A DNA stretch of 64,000 bases from Pseudomonadota bacterium. Its GTDB lineage: Bacteria > Pseudomonadota > Alphaproteobacteria > Rhizobiales > Tepidamorphaceae. Each line of letters opens with the position of its first letter. The stretch's first letter is position 1. The notes under the pieces were generated by a model. It saw only the letters and a list, made by a program, of their open reading frames with translations, did no database searches and was not told where the DNA came from. Made by a program: the position numbers and the translations under genes. The stretch spans positions 1 through 64,000 of the forward strand of contig JAEWYT010000170.1 of assembly GCA_023458595.1 (NCBI GenBank), given 5' to 3'. Below, in pieces: positions 24,691-33,244 of this stretch.

Positions 24691-25860
24691 ATGAGCGCCT
24701 GCATCGTCGGCTGGGCCCACTCGCCCTTCGGAAAGCTCGAGGGCGAGACCGTCGAGAACCTCATCGTCACCGTTGCGAACGAAGCGCTTGCACATGCAGG
24801 TATCGGTCCGAAGGACGTCGACGAGATCGTTCTCGGCCACTTCAACGGCGGCTTCTCCCCGCAGGACTTCACCGCCTCGCTGGTGCTGCAGTCGAGCGAC
24901 GATCTGCGCTTCAAGCCGGCGACCCGCGTCGAGAACGCCTGCGCGACCGGTTCCGCCGCCGTCCACCAGGGCATCAAGACGATACGCGCCGGCGCCGCCA
25001 GGGTGGTGCTCGTGGTCGGTGTCGAGCAGATGACGGCGACCCCCGGTCCCGAGATCGGCAAGATCCTTTTGAAGGCCTCCTATCTGCCGGAAGACGGCGA
25101 CACGCCGGCCGGTTTCGCCGGCGTCTTCGGCAAGATCGCCCACAACTACTTCCAGCGCTGGGGCGACCAGTCCGATGCGCTCGCGAAGATCGCGGCGAAG
25201 AACCACAGGAACGGCGTCAACAACCCCTACGCGCAGATGCGCAAGGACTTCGGCTACGACTTCTGCCGCACCGAGAGCGAGAAGAACCCGCTCGTCGCAG
25301 GTCCCCTGAAGCGCACCGACTGCTCGCTCGTCTCCGACGGCGCCGCCGCGATCGTGCTGGCCGATACCGAGACCGCGCTCGGCATGGACCGCGCCATCGG
25401 CTTCCGCGCCGCGCAGCACGTGCAGGATTTTCTGCCGATGTCGAAGCGCGACATCCTGAAGTTCGAGGGCGGCGCCGAGGCCTGGAAGCGGGCCCTCGCT
25501 CAGGCCGGCGTGAAGATCGACGACCTCTCCTTCGTCGAGACCCACGACTGCTTCACGATTGCCGAACTGATCGAATACGAGGCGATGGGCCTTGCGCCGG
25601 AGGGGCAGGGCGCGAAAGTGGCGCTCGAGGGCCAGACCGAGATCGGCGGCCGGCTGGCGGTGAACCCCTCGGGCGGGTTGAAGTCGAAGGGCCACCCGAT
25701 CGGCGCGACCGGTGTCTCGATGCATGCGCTGACTGCCATGCAGCTCTGCGGCGACGCACCGGAAGGCATGCAGATCAAGGACGCCACCCTCGGCGGGATC
25801 TTCAACATGGGCGGCGCGGCCGTCGCCAACTACGTGTCGATCCTCGAACGGCTCAAGTAG
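24691..25860 (+). CDS. Thiolase-family acyl-CoA acetyltransferase (SCPx-like)
   Basis: A 389-residue condensing enzyme of the thiolase superfamily. The nucleophile region ENACATGSAAVH, the ETHDCFTIAELIEYEAMG segment and the C-terminal GGLKSKGHPIGATGVSMHALT identify the non-classical (SCP-2/archaeal-like) branch, where the usual second cysteine near the C-terminus is replaced. It would cleave or form 3-ketoacyl-CoA. The ATG follows CGGGAGA. It is probably functionally linked with the acyl-CoA dehydrogenase and MaoC genes upstream, although regulated separately. Confidence 0.92.
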   Translation: MSACIVGWAHSPFGKLEGETVENLIVTVANEALAHAGIGPKDVDEIVLGHFNGGFSPQDFTASLVLQSSDDLRFKPATRVENACATGSAAVHQGIKTIRAGAARVVLVVGVEQMTATPGPEIGKILLKASYLPEDGDTPAGFAGVFGKIAHNYFQRWGDQSDALAKIAAKNHRNGVNNPYAQMRKDFGYDFCRTESEKNPLVAGPLKRTDCSLVSDGAAAIVLADTETALGMDRAIGFRAAQHVQDFLPMSKRDILKFEGGAEAWKRALAQAGVKIDDLSFVETHDCFTIAELIEYEAMGLAPEGQGAKVALEGQTEIGGRLAVNPSGGLKSKGHPIGATGVSMHALTAMQLCGDAPEGMQIKDATLGGIFNMGGAAVANYVSILERLK

Positions 25861-25876
25861 GGCGGACTGATTGCCT

Positions 25877-25910
25877 CCGTGGATGGCCGGGACGAGCCCG
25901 GCCATGACGG
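25877..25910. repeat. Family C palindrome
   Basis: CCGTGGATGGCCGGGACGAG with mirror CCCGGCCATGACGG, 17 bp after the thiolase stop codon. Confidence 0.75.
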
Positions 25911-25977
25911 AGTGTGGGTTCGTCGTCTTCGGAACTCCCCGGCGCTGCGGGGTAGCCACCTGGTGCCCAACGCTCCG

Positions 25978-26012
25978 CCGTCATGCCCGGGCTCGTCCCG
26001 GGCATCCACGGA
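25978..26012. repeat. Family C palindrome left of the second GIY-YIG gene
   Basis: CCGTCATGCCCGGGCTCGTC and mirror CCGGGCATCCACGG. Ends 9 bp beyond the GIY-YIG stop codon (gene on the minus strand) and lies in the opposite orientation to the copy at 26326. Confidence 0.8.
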
Positions 26013-26021
26013 TACGCCCTC

Positions 26022-26309
26022 TCACACGGGCCTGTCGTAGAGATCGTCCCACTCGGGGTTCATCGCGAGGATCAATCGCGCTTTCCAGGCGCGCGGCCAG
26101 TGCTTCATCGTGTGCTCGCGTTGGATCGCGGCCCGGATGTCGTCGTGCCGCTCGTACCAGACGAGGCGCTTGAGCCCGTATCGCTTGGAAAACCCTTCGG
26201 CCACGCCCTCGCGGTGTTCCCAGATCCTGCGGGGCAGGTCGCTCGTCACTCCCAGATAGAGAATGCCGTTCGGCTTGTTCGTGATGATGTAGACCCAACC
26301 CGCGTGCAT
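26022..26309 (-). CDS. Small GIY-YIG nuclease family protein, second copy
   Basis: A 95-residue protein of the same length as that at 4258-4545 and sharing about half of its residues, including WVYI, LY.GVT.DLPRRI.EHREG and LVWYERH. Catalytic-type Arg (DLPRRI) and Glu (QREHTMKHW) are kept. The start ATG at 26309 corresponds to the family start; the frame is open upstream but reads through a palindrome. Family C hairpins lie 9 bp beyond its stop and 16 bp before its start, in opposite orientation, boxing the gene as a cassette. Role unknown. Confidence 0.88.
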   Translation of the reverse strand: MHAGWVYIITNKPNGILYLGVTSDLPRRIWEHREGVAEGFSKRYGLKRLVWYERHDDIRAAIQREHTMKHWPRAWKARLILAMNPEWDDLYDRPV

Positions 26310-26325
26310 GGTGCCATCGTGGTAT

Positions 26326-26359
26326 CCGTGGATGGCCGGGACAAGCCCGGCCATGACGG
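26326..26359. repeat. Family C palindrome right of the second GIY-YIG gene
   Basis: CCGTGGATGGCCGGGACAAG with mirror CCCGGCCATGACGG, 16 bp upstream of the GIY-YIG start. Together with 25978-26012 it forms inverted flanks of the gene. Confidence 0.8.
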
Positions 26360-26446
26360 AGCATGGGGCCGAGGCCGAGAAACCGTCATCGACCAGGGAA
26401 CGTCGCCGTCGTCCGATAGCTTTCCACAGTGCGGACACCTGACCGT

Positions 26447-26478
26447 CGTCATGGCCGGGCTTGTCCCGGCCATCCACG
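26447..26478. repeat. Family C palindrome
   Basis: CGTCATGGCCGGGCTTGTCC and its mirror, in inverted orientation relative to 26326-26359 and 22 bp past the stop of the beta-helix protein gene. Confidence 0.75.
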
Positions 26479-26500
26479 TCTCTGGGCGTGGCCGTCCAGG

Positions 26501-27847
26501 CTATCCGACCCGGTTTCGCGTAATCGTCAGCTCCGGATAGTCCTCCGCGCCCTCGCGGGCGAGGTCGCCGGTGACGGCTTTGTCCCACTCCATCCCGAGG
26601 ATCGCGGCCTTCGTCACCTCGGCGATGACGTTGTCCGACACGATGACGTTCTTCACCCCCTCCACCACCGAGATCTCGAAGCCGACGGCGGCCTTGCGCA
26701 CGACATTGCCGGTCGCCGAGACGTTGCGCAGATAGGGACCGTAGCCGAGCGCGAAGCCGGCGGCTGCCGCGTTCTCCACGACATTGCCGGTCAGGCTCGT
26801 GTCGGCCGAGACGAAGATGCCGTTGCCGCGCGGCTCGGGGAAGTCGCCGATCTCGATGTTGCGGATGACGTTGCCGGAGACGACGGCGAGATGGCCGCCC
26901 TGATCGAGATTGGTCACCGAGATGCCGTGCGTCGCCCTGTCGACGACGTTGTTCGAGACCACCGCGCCGTCATAGGCGAACTCGACGAAGATCGCGACCT
27001 CGCCGAGCCGGCCGCAGTTGTTCTGGCTGACGATGACGTTCGAGCCGGAATTGACCCGGATCGCCGAGAAGGTGCAGTCCCGCACGTGGTTGCCGGCGAC
27101 GGTGACGTCGCCGCCGCGAAACACGACGATGCCGTTGCCGTAGGGCCCGTCGCCGCCGGAGCGGTTGTGGATGCGCTCGACGCGGTTGTTCGCAATCAGC
27201 GCGCCGTCGGGCTGTTTCTGCGACTGCCAGACCATGATGCCGTTGTCGCCGCAGTCGAAGACGTGGTTGCCGGTGATGTCGAGGTCGTCGCCGTCCAGCG
27301 AGAACAGGCCGGCGCCGAGCGCACCGCTGATCGCCGTGCCGGCGACGCGGCCGCCGCAGCCGTTCAGGTAGAGCCCGTCGGCCCAGCTGTTCTCGATCGA
27401 GCACTCGCTGATCGAAGCGGCCTTCACGCCGGTCAACTCGACGAGCGCCTGCGCGCCGCCGAGGTCGCGGGCCATGCCGTCGAAGACAAGGCCGTCGAGG
27501 CTGACCGTTTCGGCGCCCTGGGCCGTCGCGAGCGCGCGGCCGCCCATGGAGACGAGCCGGGTCGCGCCGGAAACGCCCGTCAGCCGTGTGCTGGAGCCGA
27601 GAACGAGTCCGCCCGCGAGGTAGCGGCCGGGAGGCAGGAACAGCGGCGTGCCGCTGATTCGCGTCTCGTCTATCGCCCGCTGGATCGCGGCCGTCTGATC
27701 CGTCGTGCTGTCGGGCACGATGCCGAACCGTGCCGCATCGAGACCGTAGGCCTGTGCCGAAGCCGGCCTGGCGCTCAGGCCCGCCGCGGCAAACGCCGCC
27801 GCGGATGCGAGGAACCCGCGCCGGGTCGTATGCGTTCCAGTGCTCAT
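26501..27847 (-). CDS. Tat-exported right-handed beta-helix repeat protein (TIGR03808-like)
   Basis: A 448-residue exported protein. The N-terminus MSTGTHTTRRGFLASAAAF carries a twin-arginine signal (RRGFL) and an AxA cleavage site near residue 31. A pectate-lyase-3-like start follows (AARFGIVPDSTTDQTAAIQRAID...PLFLPPGRY), then many repeats of the form GN.V.....GI.V typical of parallel beta-helices (DITGNHVFDCGDNGIMV, LTGNVVENAAAAGFAL). It resembles the Hyphomicrobiales family named TIGR03808. No catalytic aspartates of pectinases could be identified with confidence. Substrate unknown; a periplasmic or surface polysaccharide is plausible. Confidence 0.88.
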   Translation of the reverse strand: MSTGTHTTRRGFLASAAAFAAAGLSARPASAQAYGLDAARFGIVPDSTTDQTAAIQRAIDETRISGTPLFLPPGRYLAGGLVLGSSTRLTGVSGATRLVSMGGRALATAQGAETVSLDGLVFDGMARDLGGAQALVELTGVKAASISECSIENSWADGLYLNGCGGRVAGTAISGALGAGLFSLDGDDLDITGNHVFDCGDNGIMVWQSQKQPDGALIANNRVERIHNRSGGDGPYGNGIVVFRGGDVTVAGNHVRDCTFSAIRVNSGSNVIVSQNNCGRLGEVAIFVEFAYDGAVVSNNVVDRATHGISVTNLDQGGHLAVVSGNVIRNIEIGDFPEPRGNGIFVSADTSLTGNVVENAAAAGFALGYGPYLRNVSATGNVVRKAAVGFEISVVEGVKNVIVSDNVIAEVTKAAILGMEWDKAVTGDLAREGAEDYPELTITRNRVG

Positions 27848-28055
27848 GGTCGTTATCCAGCAATCCCGGTGCCAGACTGTGATGTGCCACGGTGGTACGG
27901 TCTCGGAGAGGCTCGGGCACTATGGGTTGACCGCACCCCGCATGCCCGCCATGCCGTGGCGGTTCCACCTGTCGTGTTGCCCCGTCCGTTCCCACGGCCT
28001 ATCTATGTGCGGCGGCAGGGGGCAGCCGTGGACAGGCTCTTAGGTTTCAATCCCC

Positions 28056-28067
28056 TGAACCGGTTCA
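28056..28067. promoter_or_regulatory. Short palindrome before sodB
   Basis: TGAACCGGTTCA lies 19 bp before the sodB start, just upstream of the AGGAGG site. Its position would suit a repressor or an mRNA leader element; it may be chance. Confidence 0.25.
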
Positions 28068-28086
28068 CCGCACCAGGAGGGACAAA

Positions 28087-28686
28087 ATGGCTTTCGAACT
28101 TCCCGATCTGCCCTACGCCTACGACGCGCTGGCGCCGTACATGTCGGCCGAGACGCTGGAGTTCCATCACGACAAGCATCATCTGGCCTACGTCAACAAC
28201 GGCAACAACCTGCTCAAGGGCACCGAGTGGGAAGGCAAGAGCCTGGAGGAGGTCGTCAAGGGCTCCTTCGGCAAGAACGCGGGGCTCTTCAACAACGCCG
28301 GCCAGCACTACAACCATATCCACTTCTGGAAATGGATGAAGCCGAACGGCGGCGGCAACAAGCTGCCGGAGAAGCTCGCCAAGGCGATCGAATCCGATCT
28401 CGGCGGCTACGACAAGTTCCGCGAAGCCTTCATCAATGCCGGCGTCACCCAGTTCGGTTCCGGCTGGAACTGGCTCGCCGTGAAGGACGGCAAGCTCGAG
28501 GTGATGAAGACGGCGAACGGCGAGAACCCGCTCGTCCACGGCGGAACGCCGATCCTCGGCTGCGACGTGTGGGAGCACTCCTACTACATCGACTACCGCA
28601 ACCGGCGCCCGGACTACCTCGCCGCCTGGGTCGATCACCTGATCAACTGGGAATACGTCGAGGAGCTGTTCGAGAAGGCGTCGTGA
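28087..28686 (+). CDS. sodB: Superoxide dismutase (Fe/Mn family)
   Basis: A 199-residue enzyme converting superoxide to hydrogen peroxide and oxygen in the cytosol. Metal ligands are visible: His27 in LEFHHDKHH, the histidine in GQHYNHIHFWKWM, and Asp and His in DVWEHSYYIDYRNRRPDYL. It has no signal peptide. An AGGAGG ribosome binding site precedes the ATG. It is monocistronic, with its own terminator. Fe versus Mn preference is not decided by the residues I can read. Confidence 0.95.
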   Translation: MAFELPDLPYAYDALAPYMSAETLEFHHDKHHLAYVNNGNNLLKGTEWEGKSLEEVVKGSFGKNAGLFNNAGQHYNHIHFWKWMKPNGGGNKLPEKLAKAIESDLGGYDKFREAFINAGVTQFGSGWNWLAVKDGKLEVMKTANGENPLVHGGTPILGCDVWEHSYYIDYRNRRPDYLAAWVDHLINWEYVEELFEKAS

Positions 28687-28710
28687 CGCGCGATCGACGG
28701 ACCGAACGGG

Positions 28711-28735
28711 AAACGGGGCCTCGCGCCCCGTTTTT
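28711..28735 (+). terminator. Rho-independent terminator of sodB
   Basis: AAACGGGG / CCCCGTTT stem closing a short loop, followed by a run of five T, 25 bp after the sodB stop codon. Confidence 0.9.
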
Positions 28736-28822
28736 CATGAGCGCGTCATAATGCGTCGAGGCCCTTGCCAGCGCGCGCGCGCCGGACTAGGCGAGTGGTA
28801 ACGGCAGCAGGGGGAACGCGCC

Positions 28823-29803
28823 ATGCTGAGCATCCACGTCGCGACCGACCGGGGCCTGCAGCCCGTGCCCGATGCCGGCGCCCTGAGCGAGATGCCCGCG
28901 GACGCCGTCTGGATCGACCTTCTCAATCCGACCTCGGAAGAGGAGGTGCTGCTCGAGCGCTGGCTCCAGATCGACGTGCCGAGCCGCGAGGAGATGCGCG
29001 AGATCGAGGTCTCGAGCCGCCTCTTCGAGGAGGACGGCGCGCTCTACATGACCGTCGTATCCCTGTTGAAGGCCGACACCGTAAATCCCGCCCTGACGGA
29101 CGTGACCTTCATCCTGATCGGCAAACGGCTGGTCACCGTGCGCTACGCCGAGCCGCTGCCGATCGCGCTCTACCTGCAGCGCGCCCCGAAGATCGGGCCC
29201 GCCTGCCAGAACGGCGATTTCGTGCTTGTCGGCCTGATCGAGGCCTTCATCGACCGCATCGCCGACGTCCTTGAACATGCCGGCATCGACGCCGACCGCA
29301 TCGGCGACGACGTCTTCGTGCGCGACAGCACGCGGCCGATGAGAACCGAGGACTTCAAGAAGACAGTCGCCCGCATCGCCCGTACCGGCGACATCACGTC
29401 GAAGGCCCGGGAGAGCCTGGTGACGATCTCACGCCTCCTGACCTTCCTGTCGTCGGGGCCGGGGTCGGTGAAGCTTTCGAAGGATGTGAAGGTGCACCTG
29501 AAGACGGCGGTGCGTGACGCCAACCAGCTCGCCGACCACGCCTCCTACCTCGCCACCAAGGCCGAATTCCTGCTCGACGCCACGATGGGCCTCATCAACA
29601 TCGAGCAGACGAACATCATCAAGATCTTCTCCGTGGCCGCCGTCGCCATGATGCCGCCGACGCTGATCGCCTCGATCTACGGCATGAACTTCCATTTCAT
29701 GCCGGAACTGAACGAGAAATGGGGCTATCCGGTCGTCCTCCTCGCGATGATCGTCTCCGCGCTGCTTCCCTACTTCTATTTCAAGCGCAAGGGCTGGCTG
29801 TAG
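28823..29803 (+). CDS. corA: CorA-family magnesium/divalent cation channel
   Basis: A 326-residue inner-membrane channel subunit (homopentamer in the family). A large N-terminal cytosolic domain is followed by a long helix and two C-terminal membrane segments (about 265-285 and 298-318) joined by the signature loop YGMNFHFMPEL. The GMN motif is intact and the C-terminus is basic (FKRKGWL). It imports Mg2+, and possibly Co2+ or Ni2+. The ATG at 28823 follows GGGGGAACG. Stand-alone gene between sodB and a multicopper oxidase. Confidence 0.95.
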   Translation: MLSIHVATDRGLQPVPDAGALSEMPADAVWIDLLNPTSEEEVLLERWLQIDVPSREEMREIEVSSRLFEEDGALYMTVVSLLKADTVNPALTDVTFILIGKRLVTVRYAEPLPIALYLQRAPKIGPACQNGDFVLVGLIEAFIDRIADVLEHAGIDADRIGDDVFVRDSTRPMRTEDFKKTVARIARTGDITSKARESLVTISRLLTFLSSGPGSVKLSKDVKVHLKTAVRDANQLADHASYLATKAEFLLDATMGLINIEQTNIIKIFSVAAVAMMPPTLIASIYGMNFHFMPELNEKWGYPVVLLAMIVSALLPYFYFKRKGWL

Positions 29804-29878
29804 GGCCGCGCGAATGTGATTTCCCGATCCCCCGGCAAATCGCCTAAAATCGTCGCGGTTCGTGGGAGGTGCCTTGGA

Positions 29879-31294
29879 ATGTCGTCAGTCGTCTCGCGTC
29901 GAAGGGTGTTGTTCTCCGGTGCGGCGCTGGCTGCGGCTCCCGTCGTCGGATGGCCGCGCGGCGCGGCGGCCGCGCCGGCGGAGCCGTTGGTCCTCGAGGC
30001 CCGGCCCGGCGCCGCGCAGCTCCTGGAGCCCGGCGAGCCCGCCACCGCCATCTGGGGCTATCAGGGCGGCGTTCCCGCCCCGCTGATCCGCGTGCCGCAG
30101 GGCGGCGAGGTCGCCGTCCGGCTGGTCAACCGTCTCGATGTGCCGACGACGATCCACTGGCACGGCATCCGCATCGACAACGCGATGGATGGCGTCGCCC
30201 ACCTGACGCAACAGCCCGTCCTGCCCGGCGAAAGCTTCGACTACCGCTTCGCCGTCCCCGACGCCGGCACCTTCTGGTACCACCCGCACGTGCACGGGTC
30301 CGGTCCGCAGGTCGACCGCGGCCTGTCGGGCCTGCTGATCGTCGACGAGGCCACCCCGGCCGACGTCGATCGCGACGTGGCCGTGCAGATCGACGACTGG
30401 CTGATCGGCCAGGACGGCCAGATAGACACGGCAAGCTTCGGCAGCCCGCACGACGCCGCCCACGCCGGCCGGCTCGGCAACGTTCTGACCGTCAACGGCA
30501 AGGATTTCGAGACGCTCGCGGCGGCGCCGGGTGAGCGGGTCCGGCTTCGCATCGTGTCGACCTGCAATTCGCGCATCCTGCAGCTCGATTTCGGCGCCCT
30601 GGACCCTTGGATCGTAGCGTTCGACGGCCAACCGGTCGAGCCTCACCGGCTGGGCGGCACGCCGCTCGTGGTCGGACCCGCCCAGCGTGCCGACCTGATC
30701 GTCGATCTGGCGGGCAGGCCGGGCGATCGCTTCGCGATGTCGGAAGTGTCCGGCGAGCCGTACGAGGCGATGGCGGTCGTGCTCGATGCGGGCGATGGCC
30801 GTGCCCCGCGCGCCGATCCGCCGCAGGCGCTGCCGGCGAATCCCGTGCCGGTACCCCCGGCCAGACCGTCGCGTGTGGTCGATCTCGTCATGGGCGGCGG
30901 GATGATGCGGATGGTTCAGACCGCGAGCTATCTCGGCAAGACCTATGACGGGCGGACCCTCGCCATGGATTACGGGATGTTCTGGGCGCTGAACGGCGTC
31001 GCCGGCATGCCGCAGGACCCGCTGTTTGCCGCCGGGGCGGGGGAGGAGGTCGCCCTGCGGCTCGTCAACGACACGCTGTGGCCGCATGCGATGCACCTGC
31101 ACGGCCACCACTTCGTGGTCTACGATCAGGCCGGCGCGCCGTTGCCGGGTCTGCGGGATACGGTCGTCGTCGCCGCGGGGGTGGAGACGACGATCGGCCT
31201 TGTCGCCGACAATCCCGGCAAGTGGATGCTTCATTGCCACATGCTGGAGCACCAGGCGGCGGGAATGGAAACGTGGTTCGAGGTGTCTATTTGA
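29879..31294 (+). CDS. Tat-exported multicopper oxidase
   Basis: A 471-residue periplasmic laccase-like oxidase. The signal peptide starts SSVVSRRRVLFSGAALAAAP, with a twin-arginine motif. All four copper-binding blocks are present: IHWHGIRID, FWYHPHVHGSG, HAMHLHGHHF and MLHCHMLEHQAAGMETW (T1 copper Cys and axial Met). The start at 29879 is chosen because it follows GGGAGGT and gives the Tat signal. Three cupredoxin domains are expected. Roles in copper tolerance, metal oxidation or cell-division-type (SufI) functions are possible; no copper genes are adjacent. The small DUF2892 gene follows 70 bp later. Confidence 0.93.
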   Translation: MSSVVSRRRVLFSGAALAAAPVVGWPRGAAAAPAEPLVLEARPGAAQLLEPGEPATAIWGYQGGVPAPLIRVPQGGEVAVRLVNRLDVPTTIHWHGIRIDNAMDGVAHLTQQPVLPGESFDYRFAVPDAGTFWYHPHVHGSGPQVDRGLSGLLIVDEATPADVDRDVAVQIDDWLIGQDGQIDTASFGSPHDAAHAGRLGNVLTVNGKDFETLAAAPGERVRLRIVSTCNSRILQLDFGALDPWIVAFDGQPVEPHRLGGTPLVVGPAQRADLIVDLAGRPGDRFAMSEVSGEPYEAMAVVLDAGDGRAPRADPPQALPANPVPVPPARPSRVVDLVMGGGMMRMVQTASYLGKTYDGRTLAMDYGMFWALNGVAGMPQDPLFAAGAGEEVALRLVNDTLWPHAMHLHGHHFVVYDQAGAPLPGLRDTVVVAAGVETTIGLVADNPGKWMLHCHMLEHQAAGMETWFEVSI

Positions 31295-31364
31295 AATCGG
31301 GCCGCGTCGGCCGGACCGGCCGCGGCGCGGGGGATGTCAAACCGGGCTGGAAATGGAGATCGCC

Positions 31365-31577
31365 ATGGAAAAGAACGTTGGTAGCGCCGACAAGATCGTT
31401 CGCATCGTCGTCGGCGTCGTGCTGATCGCGTTCGCGCTGTTCGGTCCCGCCGATATCGGCTGGAAATGGATCGGCTGGATCGGCGTGGTTCCGCTCGTCA
31501 CCGCGCTGATGGGGCGGTGCCCCCTCTATTCGGTCCTCGGCATCCGCACCTGTCCGATGGAGAAGAAGGCCGCCTGA
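31365..31577 (+). CDS. DUF2892 (YgaP-like membrane domain) protein
   Basis: A 70-residue inner-membrane protein with two hydrophobic segments (about 15-34 and 38-56). The family pattern is VGSADKIVRIVVGVVLI...ALMGRCPLYSVLGIRTCP, with two conserved cysteines at the C-terminal end. An ATG at 31353 lies in frame, but the ATG at 31365 has a GGAGA site at correct spacing. In E. coli YgaP this domain is fused to rhodanese and is linked to sulfur or NO chemistry; here it stands alone. Probably co-transcribed with the oxidase. Confidence 0.85.
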   Translation: MEKNVGSADKIVRIVVGVVLIAFALFGPADIGWKWIGWIGVVPLVTALMGRCPLYSVLGIRTCPMEKKAA

Positions 31578-31616
31578 CGCGAACGGCGCTTCGGATCCCT
31601 GCGAGCGGGCCCTGCC

Positions 31617-32471
31617 TCAGGCGTGGGCCCACTCCCAGTACAGCTCGCGGGCGCGCTGGTAGACCGGGCCGGGCTGCAGGTCGCGGTTCTCGATCCGGTT
31701 GATCGGCAGCAGCTTCGCGTAGTTGCCCGCCGAGAACAGCTCGTCGGCGTCGAGAAGGTCGGCATAGCCGACGACGCGCTCATGCACGCGGTAGCCGGCC
31801 GAGCGCAGGAGCGCGATCACGCGCTGGCGCGTGATCCCGTTGAGGAACGTGCCGTTCGGATAGGGCGTGTGTACCGCCCCTTCCTTCACCATGAACAGGT
31901 TGGCGGTCGCAAGCTCGGCGACATTGCCCATGGCGTCCATCACCACGGCGTTGTCGAACCCCTTCTCGCGCACCTCGTTGAGCGCGCGCGAGGGATTGGC
32001 ATAGAGACAGGCGGCCTTGGCGTTGACCGGCGCCTGCTCGAAGGTCGGCCGCCGGAACCGCGACAGGCTGACGGAGAAGCCCGCGTCCGGCGGCATCGGC
32101 ACCTCGTAGATCGACAGGCAGAACCGGGTCGACTCCGGCAGCGGCGGCACGCCCATGTAGCCGCCTTCCTCCGCCCAGTACATGGGCCGGACATAGAGTT
32201 CCGCGTCCGGTGCGAACTTGCCGATGCCCTCCTGCGCGAGCTCGATGATCTGCCCGACCTCCATGGTGGGCTTCAGGCCGAGCGCCTCGGCGGACGCGTT
32301 GGCGCGGGCGCAATGGCGGTCGAGGTCCGGCGACACGCCCTCGAACGAACGGGCGCCGTCGAAGACGCACGAGCCGAGCCACAGCGCATGGCTGCGCGGC
32401 CCCACGATCGACGGGTTGCCTTCGATCCACTCGCCGTCGAGGAAGTTCCATGTCTGCGACCAGTTCGCCAT
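31617..32471 (-). CDS. Class IV PLP aminotransferase (branched-chain type)
   Basis: A 284-residue fold-type IV enzyme. The Schiff-base lysine is Lys152 in PVNAKAACLYANP. The DGARSFEG, RPMYWAEEGGYMG and ELATANLFMVKEG...NGITRQRV segments are of the branched-chain aminotransferase group. It transfers amino groups between branched-chain amino acids and 2-oxoglutarate. The short length and divergent substrate loops leave D-amino acid or aromatic specificity possible. It is convergent with the DUF2892 gene and divergent from the cytochrome c gene. Confidence 0.9.
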   Translation of the reverse strand: MANWSQTWNFLDGEWIEGNPSIVGPRSHALWLGSCVFDGARSFEGVSPDLDRHCARANASAEALGLKPTMEVGQIIELAQEGIGKFAPDAELYVRPMYWAEEGGYMGVPPLPESTRFCLSIYEVPMPPDAGFSVSLSRFRRPTFEQAPVNAKAACLYANPSRALNEVREKGFDNAVVMDAMGNVAELATANLFMVKEGAVHTPYPNGTFLNGITRQRVIALLRSAGYRVHERVVGYADLLDADELFSAGNYAKLLPINRIENRDLQPGPVYQRARELYWEWAHA

Positions 32472-32777
32472 GTTTCTTGCGCTCCCGAGATTCTTTCACC
32501 CTATCGAAGGCTCTTCGTGCGCCATCGTCAATGCACCGTCAATCGTCGACGCTCGTCGTCGTGCCCCGCGACGATCCGTCCGGGACCGCGACCGTGTTCG
32601 CGGGCGCGCAACGGTTATTTCTCCTATAGCCTCGACATGCGGGAATAACCGCCGTGCAGCCTGTGTTTTCGTTGCTGCCGTGGGGAAGAGCTTCACACGG
32701 CTGTGATTTGTGCCGCGACGGTCGTTTCCCGATGGTCGGACGACGCACCGCCCGTAACCGAGCTTGGAGGAGAAAGT
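32472..32777. promoter_or_regulatory. 306-bp divergent promoter region with two inverted repeats
   Basis: No gene seen. It contains CGGTTATT (32612-32619) and its exact reverse complement AATAACCG (32644-32651), 24 bp apart, and a second inverted repeat TCACA-CGGC-TGTGA at 32693-32706. Both lie between the aminotransferase and cytochrome promoters and are candidate operators. Confidence 0.35.
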
Positions 32778-33224
32778 ATGAGACGTGTACTGTTCGCCGC
32801 GACCGCTGTCACGGCCCTGACCGCTGCCGCGGTGTCCTGGGCCGCCATGGACCCGATCGCCACCCGTCAGGCCGTGATGAAGAACAATGGCGCGGCGATC
32901 GGAACGCTCGCGGCGATGGCCAAGGGCGAGGCGCCGTTCGACGCCGCCGCCGCCAATCTCGCCGTGAAGGTGATCTTCAACGGTGCCGTCGGCTTCTCCG
33001 ACCTCTTCCCCGCCGGCACCGAAACGGGCGGCGAGACGGAGGCGAGCCCGAAGATCTGGGAAGCCATGGACGACTTCAAGGCGAAGGACGCCGCGCTCGT
33101 CGAAGCGGCCGCCGGCGTGATGGCGACGCCGATCGCCGATCTCGACGGCGTCAAGGCCGCCCTCGGCGCTCTCGGAAAGAACTGCCAGGGCTGCCACGAG
33201 ACCTATCGTCTCAAGAAGAGCTGA
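32778..33224 (+). CDS. Cytochrome c' (class II c-type cytochrome)
   Basis: A 148-residue periplasmic haem protein. A Sec signal peptide spans about 1-23 (MRRVLFAATAVTALTAAAVSWA). The mature part is a helical bundle with the haem site at the far C-terminus, CQGCH (Cys136, Cys139, His140), as in all cytochromes c'. The start follows GGAGGAGAA. Family members bind NO or CO and handle electrons under low oxygen. It lies 20 bp before a dihaem cytochrome gene and is probably co-transcribed. Confidence 0.92.
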   Translation: MRRVLFAATAVTALTAAAVSWAAMDPIATRQAVMKNNGAAIGTLAAMAKGEAPFDAAAANLAVKVIFNGAVGFSDLFPAGTETGGETEASPKIWEAMDDFKAKDAALVEAAAGVMATPIADLDGVKAALGALGKNCQGCHETYRLKKS

Positions 33225-33244
33225 TTTCCGGGTACACTCCCGGA

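Noticed and set aside
30607..30948. Extra small frames inside the multicopper oxidase gene
   Set aside because: Alternative-frame readings of the oxidase coding sequence, without ribosome sites or recognisable domains.
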